Positions 12,413 through 23,863 of a stretch of 64,000 bases of DNA are shown in pieces. A model generated the notes under the pieces. The model had not been told where the DNA came from. It searched no databases and was given only the letters and a program-made list of their open reading frames with translations. How positions within the stretch are numbered: position 1 is the first letter of the stretch; each line of letters opens with the position of its first letter. The DNA is taken from contig WSUB01000071.1 of NCBI GenBank assembly GCA_019633425.1, positions 1 through 64,000 of the forward strand, given 5' to 3'. The position numbers and the translations under genes were made by a program. The stretch is from Tulasnella sp. 424. Its lineage: Eukaryota; Basidiomycota; Agaricomycetes; Cantharellales; Tulasnellaceae.

Positions 12413-12476
12413 TTGTGTTCGTCTTAAGTTATTTGATTATTGCAAGGACTAGAAACTGTCGAGAGGGAGGGGGCCG

Positions 12477-12485
12477 GCTTTATAT
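12477..12485 (-). promoter_or_regulatory. TATA-like box for the small membrane protein gene
   Basis: GATATAAAG on the minus strand, about 65 nt before the donor of the predicted 5' UTR intron. Position and sequence fit a core promoter; no transcript evidence. Confidence 0.4.
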
Positions 12486-13836
12486 CCCCACTCCCCTTCG
12501 CCATTCAGGTATCTGCCAACAGCAGGTAAAATGAGTTATGGGGTGAGCCCTCATTTCTCGGATAGAGGAACTATACGGGGTCAAAGCAAGCAAAGTCCCC
12601 CTGTTTTAGATATGACTAAGACGTTTCAAGAGACCACAATCGGCAGGAATCAAGGCACTTGAGTGAGAAACCGCTATCGATTGGCTCTCAGGCTGTGCAA
12701 TACCTACTCAAGGTTGGTTTTCTGCACAGGAGATTCAAGGATCATTTGACATCCCGGGCCTGTAGACACGTGTCGGAATGGTGAATATCTTGCCGACCTC
12801 CACAGCGTTGCTGCATAAGCGAAGATCATAGAATGGCAGCGCTGTACCTATTATAGAAGATATACAGCGTATGTCTGATGTATGTGACTGGGATTTGGTC
12901 TTATGATCCGTAATGCACGGTTAAGGAATCTCGGCATTTCTCGGAGGGGATCGGCAATCGGGGTGACATAGACAGACCGGTCTCGAACTTCATGTCATTG
13001 TGAGCATCGGTTTAGCTTGTAAAAGTATATCTTACCTTCTACAATTTATTCGTCACTCTTATTGGTGCTTTTGAGCTTCGCGTATACGGAGCAAGATGAG
13101 GCCGGAGGTTTAAGCGGTGGTTAAATCGCCGGGCACGTTGCCCGACCTTCTAGAGTGTAGATTTCGGTAGAAATTTTTTTGATGGAAAGCATAGCTCTCG
13201 CATATCGAATACATGCTATACGACCGTGCCTTCTATTTGGATCAACACCTGCATGGGCCGTGGCGATCTAGCCGCATAACCATTCTTCATCGAGTCACTT
13301 CCACGACTTGAAGAGCTGCAATGCAATAGCGACGCATTATATTACAGCGTGACTGCGGAGACATGAGGCCACCGTGAGGCCTTCCTATTCTGCTCGCGCT
13401 GCACGCGATACCCGTTCCACCCTTGGATGTGTCAGCTTCATCAGGTCATTGTGTTAATGTAAACCTAGATAAGCTAATTATTCTTATGGGGTATTCTCTT
13501 GGATTATTCGGCTGGCCCAGGTTCTTTACGAATCGGTGGCCGTCATGAAATTGTCGGCGCCGGTCGGGGGACAATAAACCCCCTGAGAATACAGCAGAGA
13601 AGAGCCGGAAAGGCTGTAAATCGGAGATATATATTTGACTACTTCAATGGTTTGTACTCCGTATCCGGAGAAGGAGCGGAGAGCGTTCCGGAGGTGGTTG
13701 GGAGAATGGATCGCCGCTTGTGAAGCGCCACCGAAACAAACAGGGTCCATTTGCCGAAAACTAGGCCTGTCTGATCTTGAACTTCCCCGTCCGCGGCTCT
13801 CACGTCCTTACATTCTATACATTTCAACAGCTCTTT
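12486..13836. other. Intergenic upstream of GUF1
   Basis: No supported gene. Short frames at 13499-13877 overlap each other on both strands and look like chance; the last ~100 bases probably hold the GUF1 leader. Confidence 0.55.
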
Positions 13837-16800
13837 ATGAGACGAGCTCTTGCCCCCACAGCATTTCCTCGCTGTAGCAGAGCCACAAGACCGACAAGAA
13901 TATGGGTTATAACTACCCGTGCCGCGAGCACCTCAGCACCCGCTTCGGGATCGAAACAATGGGATATGGCCAGCTTTCCTTGCGACCGAATACGGTAGGA
14001 CTTCCTCTTACATGTTTAGGCTCGAATATTGCTCATCACTTAGCCCTTTCTAGAAACTTCGGGATTATCGCACACATTGACCACGGGAAAAGCACCTTGG
14101 CTGACAGGTTCCGTAAACAACCTGAATACTATATCGATCCTCTATTTACGTGACTTGAATAGGCTACTGGAGCTGACAGGAACTATTTCAAAGAATTCAT
14201 CAGAGAATAAGCAGGTTCTAGACAAACTCAAGGTTGAAAGGGAGCGGGGGATAACCGGTATGCACTTTGCTTGATCTCTGGATGTCTTCCCTACTGACTG
14301 GGGTCACAGTAAAGGCTCAAACGGCCAGGTGAGACATTAGGGAGGGTCAGATTCCATTAGGCTGTTGCTAATTTGTGCGGACATCAGTATGTTGACGGAG
14401 CATTCCGGTGCCACGTATCTCCTCAACCTAATCGATACTCCTGGTGTGTCGTGATTGCGTCATTTTTTTGGAACTTGATTGGCTAACTCTGACTCAGGCC
14501 ATGTCGACTTCGCCTGGGAGGTGTTGAGATCGCTAACCGCATGCCAAGGGGCGCTCCTTCTCGTTGATGCATCCCGTGAGCTGAGACGCTCGGCGATAAG
14601 AGTGCAATCACCACAGCTAACGAGCTTCGTTTAGAGGGCGTCCAAGCCCAGACTCTCTCCGTGTACCACGCCGCAAAGGACAGGGGTGTCAAGATCATCC
14701 CGGTTGTCAATAAGGTCTGCCTTGGGGGGTTATTCACGTAATTTACTGCCGGCGTACTCATGCAACCACTTAGATAGACCTCCCCGCTGCGGACCCAGAA
14801 CGCATCATTGCTCAAATGAGCGCGACGCTTGACATTGACCCTTCGGAAGTAATACGAGTTTCTGCTAAAGCAGGTTCGTTGGGGGTTTTCCTTCATCTCC
14901 GAATTACCCTTACCGAGCAAACCTCATTAATTTTCAGGGATCGGCATCTCGAATGTCTTGCAAGCAATCATAGACAGAATTCCTCCTCCGGATGCACAAC
15001 GGGAGGAAAAGCTCAAAGCCCTGCTGTTCGATTCTTCGTGAGTATCCGCGCCTCCATAGACTTAAATGATACCTGAACGTATGGCTCTATGGAACAGATA
15101 CGACCGCTACCGGGGCGTCATCTCTTTATTCAGCTTACAGGATGGGCAGCTTAAAAAGGGCACGTGGCTCCTTCCCCAGGAATAGTTCGCCAAATCCTAA
15201 CATTACGTATAGGAGACAAGATTATATCATGCCATACAAAAAAGCGTTATGACGTTACCGAAGTTGGGGTTATGAACCCGGAGGAAACGCCGGTTGCAAC
15301 ACTGTATGCTGGTCAGGTTGGTGGTCTTTTCCTCCCCTATGTTCTGAAATGGCCCATAACCTTGACGCTTTCTAGGTCGGCTATGTAGCATGCAATATGA
15401 AGCAGTCATCAGAAGGTATAGATAACAACTTCTCCCTTGAAGGCCACATTCTGATCCTCCCATGCAGCCCACATTGGTGATACGTTTTATCGCATGGGAG
15501 AGCCTGTGGAGCCGCTGGGTGGATTCAAGCAATCGAAAGCAATGGTGCGCCTGTGGTTGCAATTCAATTTCAGACTTGAGTCTAAAGGACTTCTTAAAAG
15601 GTGTACGCAGGGGTCTTCCCAGTTGATTCAAACGACTTTCCAAAACTCGAGGAATCAATAGCTAGAGTAGGTTCATGTCACAAGCAATCCGATAGAGGCG
15701 ATGACATGTTCTCTACATTTAACAGCTTACTCTCACGGATCGCAGCGTAAGCGTCCAACGTGAATCCTCAGCTGCACTTGGACAAGGCTGTCGACTTGGG
15801 TTCCTCGGAACGCTTCACATGGACGTCTTCCGACAACGCCTCGAAGACGAATACGACGCAAACGTGATCATCACCTCTCCTAGCGTACCCTACGAGATTC
15901 TCTACCGAGGTGGTAAACTCAAGCACGTCAGTAACCCAGTGGACTTCCCCGACCCACATGAGCATACGGTGATTGAGGTGCGGGAGCCGATGGTCAAGGC
16001 CACGATCATCGTTCCGGATGGTGAGTTGTTCAGTATTACGATATCTTACGAGAAGCTCCGTTTTACTAAACACCTTGCGAGTAGAGTACCTTGGTGATAT
16101 GATGGACCTAGTCTCGTCCCACCGCGGAAACGACATCGAACACAAATATCTGGATACTGGCTCGACCGCTGCTCGAGCGATGCTAACCAGCACTCTGCCC
16201 TTGAGCGAAATCGTTACGGACTTTTTCGACAAGCTAAAGCAGAGATCTTCGGGCTTTGCGAGCTTCGAGTACGTTTTAGTTGCGACGCTGAAAGGTGACT
16301 GGAGTTTACTGACTTCGTCCGACGCGTAGTTATGAGGATGCAGGGTATATGCAATCAGACTTGTACAAGGTTCGTTGGCTGTCTCAATAACTTCACCGGG
16401 AAGCTCAATTCGGGGATTTTCCATAGATGATGCTTCAACTCAACGGAAAGCCCATCGACGCCCTCGCCATGGTCGTTCACAAGTCCAACGTCCAGAAAGT
16501 TGGCCGAATTTGGACTAAAAAACTGAGTGCGTGAACCACATGCCCTACTCGACTATGGAGACTGATCAATGTTACTCTCTCAGAGGAAGTCATCCCTAGG
16601 CAACTCTTCGAAGTGGCCATTCAAGCTACTATTGGGAGCAAAGTTCAAGCTCGTGAAACCATCAGTGCTATTAGGAAGGATGTCACTGCGGGCTTGTACG
16701 GCGGACATTATGAGCGAAAGGTGCGTGCATCGGGGAGGTCTCTCCTTACTCCAAGCACGGGTCTCACATCTCGACCGTCGTGTCCTTGTAGCTCAAGCAT

Positions 16801-16905
16801 CTCGAACGCCAGAAGGAGAGCAAGAAGAAGATGAAAAAGGTCGGCAACATCGAACTTCCTCAAGAGGCATTTTACGACATTTTACGGGCGAAGCAAGGCG
16901 ATTGA
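13837..16905 (+). CDS. GUF1: GUF1, mitochondrial elongation factor 4 (LepA) GTPase
   Basis: Ribosome-binding GTPase of the mitochondrial matrix that promotes back-translocation and accurate translation under stress (family knowledge). Twenty exons: 13837-13994, 14054-14107, 14163-14257, 14310-14328, 14388-14443, 14498-14575, 14635-14714, 14774-14873, 14938-15037, 15098-15159, 15213-15316, 15376-15415, 15468-15544, 15601-15666, 15726-16020, 16085-16268, 16330-16369, 16427-16526, 16584-16720 and 16792-16905. They sum to 652 aa, normal for GUF1. Residues 1-50 form an Arg/Ala/Ser-rich mitochondrial presequence. GTPase motifs: AHIDHGKST (G1), RERGIT (G2), DTPGHVDF (G3), NKID (G4). The LepA-specific C-terminal part is present ([18 protein letters not shown], and a Lys-rich end). 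All introns are GT-AG except 15160-15212, which reads GC-AG. Convergent with the eIF2B gene, stops 63 bp apart. Confidence 0.93.
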
Positions 16906-16968
16906 GTTTTCGGCACGCTGCACGGAATACATCCATCCATATTTTGCTACTATAATATTATTATGCTA

Positions 16969-18531
16969 TCATAGATCCGAATCTTCTTCATCGTATGCCT
17001 CCTTTACGACTCTAGAGAAGAGAAAACGTCAGCCGTGATGGGCGATTTTACCAAAAAGGTCTTACCGGTAGACGTATGATGGTGGATGGTCGCCCCTAGG
17101 AAAGCACCGGTCAAGGTCAGCTACTCATCTTAGGCAGTCGACAACCATGCACTTACTCGTTCGTAATCAGAACATCCACCAGCTCCGGTTTGACATAGTC
17201 ATAATACGGATTCACAATATCCACTTTGTCCATATCAATCCCTTCACTATCCTTCACGGCCAACACCTCCGCAGGATCTCCAAAATCTACCGCTGCATAT
17301 TCGTGGTACAGATTCCAAAGCGGCGTAAACTTGTACTGTCCTGTACAAATGACGACCGGAGTTGCATGGGCTCTCGCTGCCGATGCAGCAATAAGTGAGC
17401 CCGAGATCGCGAAGACGCCACCGTTGGCGAGGACGGCATGTGCGCCGAGGATGACTTTGTTGACGCGGGACATGAGAGCGTAGACGCAACTGTCCGGAAC
17501 AAGGACTGTTGAGATTCCTGAGGCGGAGAGGGATTGGGCCATGTCGCGTCCAGAGAATCTTTAGGGGTTCGGAGGGGGAAGTTAAGTCGAGAGATCGGAA
17601 AGGCCCAAGAGCGGACTCACGAAGGGGCGGTTTCGGCAACTATCACAGTGAACTTGCGGTAATGCGCAGCGGATTTCAAGAACGCTTCGACTGTACGAGA
17701 CTTTCCGATGGTAAGGATGATCTCACTGGAAGGTTTCCACTCGTCAGCCAACGCGGCTAGATCCAGCCCACCGGAGAACTCACTCGGCGTGAATATGGTC
17801 CCGAGCATTCTTGGCCACACCATCGTATACCGTCTCCAGTTCATCTATGACATCCTTTATAGCGTCTATCAGTGCAGGTTTGACGCTCATCGCCTTGAAC
17901 TCCTCGGCATGTTCCGAGTGAGTGGACGACTGGCGAGGATGGCCCTTGGATGCTTGCTCAACTGCGAGAGATTGATGTGAGCGAGGATGGCCGAGAAGTA
18001 CGAAGTTTGACAGAGATGAGGATGATGGAACGACCGCTGAGGCTGGAGTTAGGGGTGGGAGTTGGCTTGACCGTGCTGGGGGTGTCGAGCTATGTGAAGC
18101 GGAGGCGCCTGCTGCAGCGGCAGCGGCGTTGAATTCTTCTCGAATCAAGCGGAGCACCTTTCGTACAATGTTTCCGATACTGTGTTCTGCGATAGTCACA
18201 GAAATTGAGACTCCAGAGGTTCTCCCTGATGTAAACCGAACGGCGTACCCTTGGGTTGAGCCTCAATAATCTGTCGTCCAGCAGCTTTGACGATAGCAAC
18301 GAGCTGATCTAACGAGTTGAATTTGGCTGATGAGATGACTTGTCGCATTAGAAGGACAGTTTCAACTGCCGTGGCATGGGACCCAACGACCTGTCTACCT
18401 GGTTAATCGTGAGTCAAGCTTACTCGAAGGCGAACTTGAATGATGTTTCCTCACCGTCGCCTGAGCTTAGAGACCAGAGCCTCTACATGCTTCTGGGTTG
18501 CCTTGTCCTTGATTATACCGGTATCTCGCAT
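16969..18531 (-). CDS. GCD7: Translation initiation factor eIF2B subunit beta
   Basis: Regulatory subunit of the eIF2B guanine-nucleotide exchange factor that recharges eIF2 in the cytosol. Seven exons on the minus strand: 18531-18455, 18394-18249, 18186-17784, 17725-17621, 17558-17157, 17095-17066 and 17011-16969, giving 401 aa (yeast Gcd7 is 381). Family signatures: [15 protein letters not shown] near the N-terminus, [52 protein letters not shown] and [10 protein letters not shown]. An Ala/Ser/Pro-rich insert of about 70 residues in exon 3 explains the extra length. The start is the ATG that opens the first conserved exon. A second AG at 18398-18399 sits just before the acceptor chosen for exon 2; only the chosen one keeps the conserved RRQVVG frame. 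Confidence 0.93.
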
Positions 18532-18823
18532 GTTTCGCTGCGTTTTGGTTCAGTTTGGTGTTGAGGGGCGTTGGTCGCGGTCAGAATCGAAACGCTAATT
18601 AGAGCGTTTTAAGGGTCTTTGGTCCCCACGTGCTCTGACTCCCATCCCAGAATTAAACGCCACTTCAAATGCACGTAACCGTCGATATACCAAAACCAAG
18701 AAGATCAACTCCATGCAGTATCCACTCGTAGACGTCTCCTTTAGGGTACCGCTTGACACCCTCAGCCTCCATAACCGCCTGGTTGGAAGGTCACCACCTC
18801 GCATCATTATATCACGTACTCCA

Positions 18824-19358
18824 TCATGCGACTCCAAAGAGCGAGTTAATTTTTGTGTCGAATCCTTCGCTTCTAATCGGCATTTCTGGAGCTTGGAAGG
18901 GGTTCTTCATGACTGATTCGGCGTAGGCCTCGTACACCTTGCCTAACATGAGCTCGGCAGAGGTTTCAGAGATGGAGGTAAGCAGTACAAACTTCGTCCC
19001 TAGTTATATGAGAGCGTCAGTAATGTGAGTAGAGTGGTAGGGGGGAGAGAGACCTACCGGTAGGCGTGAGCTTGATCGTCATCTTGAACGTCTCCCCTTC
19101 GATGACTTCTGCTCCGGAGCTCGTGCCAGTAGGAGATAGTCTTGCAGTGATTGCATGAATACCGTGTAGTGTTCCTGCCATGACGAGATACTCGTTTGAC
19201 GTCAATGCCGCTAGGCCATCCGGCTTCGAAGCAGCTGGACCGCAGCTCGTCAATTTCAAAGCTGCAAGACGGATCGAAGCATGTAACTTACCAGGAAAAT
19301 TCTTTTGATAAACTAGGCCACCAGCTTTGTTAATGACCCAAAGCCCATAAATGGCCAT
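18824..19358 (-). CDS. TRS23: TRAPP complex core subunit Trs23 (TRAPPC4)
   Basis: Core subunit of the TRAPP complexes, which act as Ypt1/Rab1 exchange factor and tether at the Golgi. Three exons, 19358-19292, 19234-19058 and 18999-18824, 139 aa. It reads as one longin-like domain: MAIYGLWVINKAGGLVYQ at the start, LTSNEYLVMAGTLHGIHAI in the middle, FKMTIKLTPTGTKFVLLTS and VYEAYAESVMKNPF..PEMPI near the end. The first intron (57 nt) is stop-free and a multiple of three, so a naive reading frame hides it; removing it restores the family spacing. Yeast Trs23 is longer (219 aa) through an insert missing here. Divergent from the cyclotransferase gene. Confidence 0.9.
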
Positions 19359-19474
19359 GGTTCAGAGGCAGTGCGGTGATTGGCTTTTCCCTGTACGCGT
19401 AAATAGAACCGTGTGAGGCTGTCTCGTTCCCTTCCAATTCCGACCATCTCGCGGTCAACGTGGACGCGGCTGCA
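19359..19474. promoter_or_regulatory. Shared divergent promoter region, 116 bp
   Basis: The only DNA between the Trs23 and cyclotransferase start codons, so both leaders and promoters must fit here or overlap. No TATA box is evident, which fits housekeeping genes. Confidence 0.5.
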
Positions 19475-21019
19475 ATGTCCTCTCTTCGCCCCCCAGCGCT
19501 CATCCTCTTGCTCGCGGTATGCTTACTCTGCATCCTAGATCTCTGTTCCTACTCCGTAAGCGCTGAAGATGTTCAAAGACGAAAGCTCGCAACGCTTCAA
19601 TCCCATGACCTGAGCGCGCTTGTCGAACTTGGAGACCCAATGAAGACGCTAGACCCAGCAGATCCAAATACTCATCTCTCACACATCTTAATACCGCGAC
19701 CATGTTCGTATTTCGCCTACGCTTCACCCTTTAAGGCGCTGACTAAAGATCCCTCTCTTTCCGCAGCTGGTAGCGCTAACAATACCCAAGTCCGTCAATA
19801 CATCGTCAATGTCCTCAAGAATCTCAACTGGCACATCGAGGAAGACACATTCGAAGAAAACACTCCTTTGGGCAAGAAACAGTTCACCAACATCATCGCT
19901 ACTTGGGACCCCAGTGCCCCCAGGCGCTTCATTCTGTCAGCTCACTTCGACTCGAAATATTTTGCCAATCCTCCAGACAACCAGGTAAGGAGCTTTTATT
20001 AAATCCGAAACCCCCGCACTTCCTTTCTCAGAAAATTGAACGCCCTTAGTTTGTAGGCGCGACAGATTCAGCAGCACCTTGCGCCTTCATCCTCGACGTA
20101 GCGGAAACACTAAGTCCGCTCCTGGAAGACCGTCAGAAGCGGCTAAAGGCTTCCACCAAGGATGAAGATAAAACGAAGCTAGAGACGACGTTGCAGCTCG
20201 TCTTCTTCGACGGGGAAGAAGCTTTCATCGACTGGAGGGGTACCGATCATACATACGGCGCTAGGTACAGAATGGTTTGGTTCGGTCTGCCAACGGACTA
20301 ACTGAAATGATTTCTGTTACCTTAGACACCTCGCAGAGAAATGGGGAACCACTTACCTCGAACCAGGTCAACAGGCATCCCACCGGTACAGCCGTGGTGA
20401 AACCATGCTATCCAACATTGACTGCCTCCTCCTCCTCGACCTCCTTGGCGCCGAGACGCCTCTCATCCGATCGTACTTCCCTCCCACCGCCTGGCTCTTC
20501 GACCACATGGTCTCAGCTGAGCAACGGTTAGGGCTAGATGGATACTTCAACGACCACGGTCACAACAAGGCGTATACGTGGCAAGAGTGGGATAGCTTTT
20601 TCATGGCTCGGACGAATTATCACACTCCCATGAACTATATTGACGATGATCATATGGAGTTCTTGAAGAGGGGAGTTTCGATTCTGCACGTCATTGCTGA
20701 CCCGTTCCCTCATGTGTGGCATCAGTTGAAGGTATGGGCCCCCGGGCTGATGTTTGGTCGTTGTGATATTGGAAACTGACGCATAATCATTTTTGAAGGA
20801 CGATGCTTCAGCACTTCACCCCCTCACGATGAAACGTTGGGCACTGATCCTCCGACTGTTCGTCGCCGAATACTTCGAACTCCAACCTCGCAAGCCCACA
20901 GCAACCGGTGACCCCGCTGAGCGATCGGAGTTGGTATGCACATTTAGACCGCATTCTTCCGTGCATCTTCATAGCTGACATCCCCGTGCTAGTAGCAACA
21001 AGAAAAGGATGGGCTCTAA
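19475..21019 (+). CDS. Glutaminyl-peptide cyclotransferase-like zinc enzyme (M28 family)
   Basis: Predicted secreted or secretory-pathway enzyme that cyclises N-terminal glutamine to pyroglutamate. Six exons: 19475-19703, 19767-19984, 20050-20264, 20326-20731, 20799-20933 and 20996-21019, 408 aa. Residues 1-31 are a signal peptide or anchor (PPALILLLAVCLLCIL). M28-type zinc ligands appear in order: D in GATDSAAP, E in FDGEEAF, H in ADPFPHVWH; AHFDSK precedes them and DLLGAE and NYHTPMNYIDDDH also fit. The first intron (63 nt) is in-frame and stop-free; splicing it restores the conserved IPRP-SG junction. The tiny last exon codes only for QQEKDGL and the stop. Broken copies of the last two exons recur downstream at 23321 and 25737. 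Confidence 0.88.
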
Positions 21020-21298
21020 CATTCACCGTTCAAGATTCTGCCGTGTGTTCCAATGCTCTGTTCCTGCCTAAAATGGACGCTGTATGATATCTTGCATGTA
21101 TGTTGTAGCACAATTTAGATGCCCCCCTCTTCTAGTTGGTTTATCTTCGCAGGTGTTTGAGCGTCGTCATTCAAGCATCGATATCTAACAGGCCTCAAGG
21201 GGTGCATTCCAAATGACATATTCAATCCATAGTTACATATGGTAAATCCCCTCGGCGATATCGACTGTTTTGAGAGTCAACCCCGAGCTGGGTCATCC

Positions 21299-23068
21299 CT
21301 AGTCTTTTCCTCCCGTACAGATCCATCCTTTATCCTCCTTCCACACCTGAATCGAGGAACCCCACCTGTCAAAAAGTACCACCTTATCCATTCGGTGTGG
21401 ATGGCGGTTCTCCATCTGGCAGGTTCGAGTACCTTGATCCTGGACTTCTGTTGGATCCTGTGACCTACTACTTATCAACCGATCCAACGCACACCGCACA
21501 TCGTCACTGTTTTCGTCGTCCCACCAGATGATGATCTTTTCGAGTTGCGGGCAGGGCCAACATAGGTGTCCGTCATCACCCTCTGTCGTGGAGATGGGTT
21601 GCGGTGATGCGAGGTATTCAAGGACCGACATGGTTCCAGGGAACGCGTTCAGTTGAAAGTAACGGATTGAAGGTATTTCAAACAGGTTCTCGAAGGCAAA
21701 CTCCTGGAAATCCTCTCCGGACGGCCAGTCGGACCCTACTTCCGAAAGTTGGAACTGTACTGGGATGTTGAGGCCGGACAACGCTGGCTGAAGGACTGTT
21801 CTTGCGAATGTTCTTAGAAGGTCGTTCCACGGCTTGGGTCCGTTATCTCCAACAATGTCGGAGCACTGGATGTCGAAATAGATCCCGCGACGTGCCGCTA
21901 GTTTTGAGGTTGCCTCCCGAATATCGAGTACTCCCAACTTCTTCTCCTCCTGTTCCGTGCCTATCTCCAGTTCTCCGTCAAGTTGGTAGTAGGTCACGAA
22001 GAGCATAGAGGTTTCCCGCAGAGGGCCACGGAGGAGCTCGATCAGTCGTGACGTCGCGATCGGGTTTGGAACCGCAGATGCCCTGACAGATCGAATTTTG
22101 AGATATTTGCAATTAGGGGCTTGAATAAAAGAGGAGATTCCTTGTACTAGTAAGGAATTGATACCGTCTAGAATGAGAGTGCTGAGGGAGTTGAGTGTGA
22201 TGAGGTCCAGAGTTGGAAGGTGTTGGGCTGACATTTCAAGCTCCCACTCCCAGAGCGTCAGAGCAAGGACTTCAAGCTCCGGGGAGGCCGAAATGATTGT
22301 ATGGAGTTGTGATTGTGTAGGGATATTATTTTGTAATCCGTGAAGTCGCAAGTTCCGTAACCCCTTCAGTCTCGAAGAATCCCAATCCAANNNNNNNNNN
22401 NNNNNNNNNNNNNNNNNNNNNNNNNNNNNNNNNNNNNNNNNNNNNNNNNNNNNNNNNNNNNNNNNNNNNNNNNNNNNNNNNNNNNNNNNNTGTGTAGGGA
22501 TATTATTTTGTAATCCGTGAAGTCGCAAGTTCCGTAACCCCTTCAGTCTCGAAGAATCCCAATCCAACGTGGTGAACCCTAGAACGACGTTGCGCAAAGC
22601 ATATCCTCCTGGAGTTAAGGGTAGGTTTCGATGTTGTTCGGAACGGAGGGAAGAATGGCTATTGCAGACGTTGATGTCTACGAGTTGAGGGTTTGGGACT
22701 TGGATGAGGTGTTTTTGAATGTGGTCAGATAGGAATCCCGCGATGGTGAGACTCCTCCATCTCCGAGACTCCGGGGAAATTTCTTCTACATGCTTCTCTG
22801 TGGTTTGGTTCACTGGCCTATCTAGTTTCGCCGGGGTCCAGCTGACATCGAGTGGTCCGGTAGGGTTGCGTCGCAAGACCTCTCGGAACTCTTTCGTGCT
22901 CCTATGCAGTCCTATTTCTGTCCAGAACAGCGGATTTTGGGAGATTATGGTATGCCAGGTCCGACAAACGAGCGATAAGCGGCGTCGAAATTTCCGCGGA
23001 CTGGAGTAGTAGGAGTACATGGTCTGAAGGAGGATGATACTCAGGATTTCGACTGGCAAGTTCTTCAT
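21299..23068 (-). CDS. F-box protein 1 (LRR-like), interrupted by an assembly gap
   Basis: Single-exon gene. The N-terminal F-box (LPVEILSIILLQ ... LSLVCRTWHTIISQNPLFW, residues 4-50) should bind Skp1 in an SCF ubiquitin ligase; the rest has Leu-rich repeat-like spacing that could bind substrate. As written the frame spans 589 codons, but it contains 100 N and a second copy of 77 bases. Removing both (177 nt, 59 codons) gives 530 aa, matching the neighbours at 540 and 529 aa. The reading frame survives the gap only because 177 is a multiple of three. Ends tail-to-tail with the cyclotransferase gene. Confidence 0.85.
   Translation of the reverse strand: MKNLPVEILSIILLQTMYSYYSSPRKFRRRLSLVCRTWHTIISQNPLFWTEIGLHRSTKEFREVLRRNPTGPLDVSWTPAKLDRPVNQTTEKHVEEISPESRRWRSLTIAGFLSDHIQKHLIQVPNPQLVDINVCNSHSSLRSEQHRNLPLTPGGYALRNVVLGFTTLDWDSSRLKGLRNLRLHGLQNNIPTXXXXXXXXXXXXXXXXXXXXXXXXXXXXXXXXXXLDWDSSRLKGLRNLRLHGLQNNIPTQSQLHTIISASPELEVLALTLWEWELEMSAQHLPTLDLITLNSLSTLILDGINSLLVQGISSFIQAPNCKYLKIRSVRASAVPNPIATSRLIELLRGPLRETSMLFVTYYQLDGELEIGTEQEEKKLGVLDIREATSKLAARRGIYFDIQCSDIVGDNGPKPWNDLLRTFARTVLQPALSGLNIPVQFQLSEVGSDWPSGEDFQEFAFENLFEIPSIRYFQLNAFPGTMSVLEYLASPQPISTTEGDDGHLCWPCPQLEKIIIWWDDENSDDVRCALDRLISSRSQDPTEVQDQGTRTCQMENRHPHRMDKVVLFDRWGSSIQVWKEDKGWICTGGKD
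22314..22567. repeat. Exact 77-bp direct repeat flanking a 100-N gap
   Basis: Bases 22314-22390 and 22491-22567 are identical and border the N run 22391-22490. Neither F-box paralogue has this duplication. 77 is a common k-mer size in de Bruijn assemblers, so this looks like two overlapping contigs joined as if apart. Confidence 0.9.
22391..22490. other. Assembly gap, 100 N
   Basis: Fixed-length run of unknown bases inside F-box gene 1. The flanking repeat suggests no real sequence is missing. Confidence 0.98.
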
Positions 23069-23320
23069 TCTGATGTCGATTCTCTTTCGACCAAGACTTC
23101 GGGAGTGGTGGAGTTGGTTGGGGCGTAAGGCCCTGTGATATACGCAAGCTGAGTCGAACGGTGGTGGAGGGACAGAAGCCGGGCCTCCACGAGGCGTCAG
23201 GGTCCTGGTTTTGCTCTGACACGTCGGAAACGTCGGTTTTATGACACAATTGAAAGTCAGTCGACCCTCGACTCAAACCGCCCAGAAGAATGCTAGTTTT
23301 AGCTTCCACTATGTAGCTCT

Positions 23321-23759
23321 ATGCTTCAGCACTTCATCCGTTCACGATGAAACGTTGGGCACTAATTCTGCGACCGGCCATCGCCGAATGCTTCGAACTC
23401 TATCCTCGGAAGCCGACGTCCACCGACAGCTCCGTCGAGCGATCAGAGTTAGTAGGCACACTTAGACCGCAGTTTCTTGTACGTCTCCGAATCTGACATC
23501 CCCGTGCTAATAGCAACAAGAAAAGGATGGGCTCTAATATTCAACGTTCAAGATTCTCCCATGTGTTTCAATGCTCTGTTCCCTCGTAAAATGGGCGCTG
23601 TATGATATCTTGGATGTATGGTGTAGCACAATTTAGATGCTCCCCTCTCCTCGTTGGTGTAGTTTCGCAGGTGTTTGACCGTCATCATTCATGCATCGAC
23701 ATTTAACAGGCCTCAAGGGGTGCATTCCAGACGAGATACTCTATCTTTAGTTACATATG
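23321..23759 (+). pseudogene. Duplicated 3' end of the cyclotransferase gene, relic 1
   Basis: Copy of the last two exons and 3' flank of the intact gene (20803-21240). The exon 5 part aligns from the CTTCAGCACTTCA motif, the terminal QQEKDGL exon with its stop is kept near 23510-23537, and the following ~220 bases of flank also match. The donor after exon 5 has changed from TTGGTATGC to TTAGTAGGC. No upstream exons exist, so it cannot code for an enzyme. Confidence 0.85.
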
Positions 23760-23863
23760 CTAAATTCCGTTGCAAGCTCCCTATCACCTATATTCCGCCT
23801 ATCTGCGCCGGACCACTGTAAACTCCCGCAGCCAACCGCGGTGATATCGACTGTCTTGAGAGT

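Noticed and set aside
13837..16905. GUF1 as a decayed pseudogene, because its open frames are short and scattered
   Set aside because: Twenty exons joined at clean splice sites give a complete 652-aa protein without any internal stop.
21020..21298. Additional gene between the cyclotransferase and F-box gene 1
   Set aside because: The segment is the 3' flank copied in relic 1; it has no conserved frame.
22314..22567. Biological tandem duplication inside F-box gene 1
   Set aside because: Exactly identical 77-mers on both sides of a fixed 100-N gap fit a scaffolding artefact better.
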